The position numbers and the translations under genes were made by a program. Source: Marimicrobium sp913061115 (GTDB taxonomy: Bacteria; Pseudomonadota; Gammaproteobacteria; Pseudomonadales; Halieaceae). Taken from it: 64,000 nucleotides of DNA. The notes below the pieces were generated by a model, which was not told the DNA's origin, ran no database searches, and saw only the letters and a list, made by a program, of their open reading frames with translations. The stretch's first letter is position 1. Each line of letters opens with the position of its first letter. The stretch lies in the NCBI RefSeq assembly GCF_047729875.1, contig NZ_CP159826.1, forward strand, positions 310,001 to 374,000. The letters are read 5' to 3'. Shown here piece by piece: positions 63,917-64,000 of this stretch.

Positions 63917-64000
63917 ATGGGACAGTTTAGTGAGCAACCTTGGAAAATTGAACACACCTATCTGCTGGAGGTGCACGGTATGCCAGCCATGAAATTACGA
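63917..64000 (+). CDS. Open frame running off the right edge
   Basis: Twenty-eight codons are open from ATG 63917 to the window end. An internal ATG at 63980 has GGAGG seven bases upstream and may be the real start. The peptide (EQPWKIEHTYLLEVHGMP) has no family I recognise. Too short to judge. Confidence 0.3.
   Translation, partial: MGQFSEQPWKIEHTYLLEVHGMPAMKLR

Overview
The window looks like chromosomal DNA of a marine-type gammaproteobacterium, probably from the Pseudomonadales/Cellvibrionales side. The right half carries gene orders I recall from Pseudomonas-like chromosomes: lptM-lysA-dapF-DUF484-xerC-HAD; ubiK next to comM and glnK-amtB; rep next to a cytochrome c5. The abundance of TauD, phytanoyl-dioxygenase, SRPBCC, SDR and P450 genes fits an oligotrophic marine heterotroph. 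No rRNA, tRNA, CRISPR array or intact insertion sequence was seen. Taxonomy is inferred from gene content only.

Region 1 (1-22904) is the remarkable part. It is a mosaic of short, tightly overlapping operons on both strands. A serine palmitoyltransferase, a dedicated acyl carrier protein and a MurA-family enolpyruvyl transferase form one operon. LptF, LptG and an MsbA-like ABC exporter form a second. A lipid kinase sits between a nucleotidyltransferase-like protein and a periplasmic DUF3108-like protein in a third. Around these lie four sulfotransferases, three ELM1/GtrOC1-type putative glycosyltransferases, three paralogous GT-A-like proteins with a D-P-D motif, two unrelated 2-oxoglutarate/Fe(II) oxygenases and an FSP1-like flavoprotein. 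My reading is a locus that builds a sphingoid base, decorates it (phosphorylation, glycosylation, sulfation, hydroxylation), flips it across the inner membrane and hands it to an Lpt-type bridge toward the outer membrane. The parts are recognised families. The integrated pathway and its product are inference.

Region 2 (23013-35018) holds DUF3581, DUF3313 and a membrane-anchored sulfatase. It continues with a small SDR/SRPBCC/EthD/TauD group that looks catabolic, a glycine-rich lipoprotein, the nucleosidase PpnN and two different FAD-dependent oxidoreductases.

Region 3 (35130-46678) holds a B12-type radical SAM enzyme and a complete carboxyspermidine-type polyamine operon (speA, carboxynorspermidine dehydrogenase, nspC). 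It also has an MltD-like transglycosylase with two LysM domains, a NUDIX hydrolase, two lipoproteins and a glutathione transferase.

Region 4 (46858-60746) is conserved housekeeping: cytochrome c5, Rep helicase, ComM, UbiK, a TorF-type porin with glnK-amtB behind a good sigma-54 promoter, and the lptM-lysA-dapF-DUF484-xerC-HAD operon. A decayed P450 gene lies inside it. Region 5 (60804-64000) is gene-poor and accessory in character: an AT-rich methyltransferase, a phytanoyl-CoA dioxygenase and long stretches without recognisable genes.
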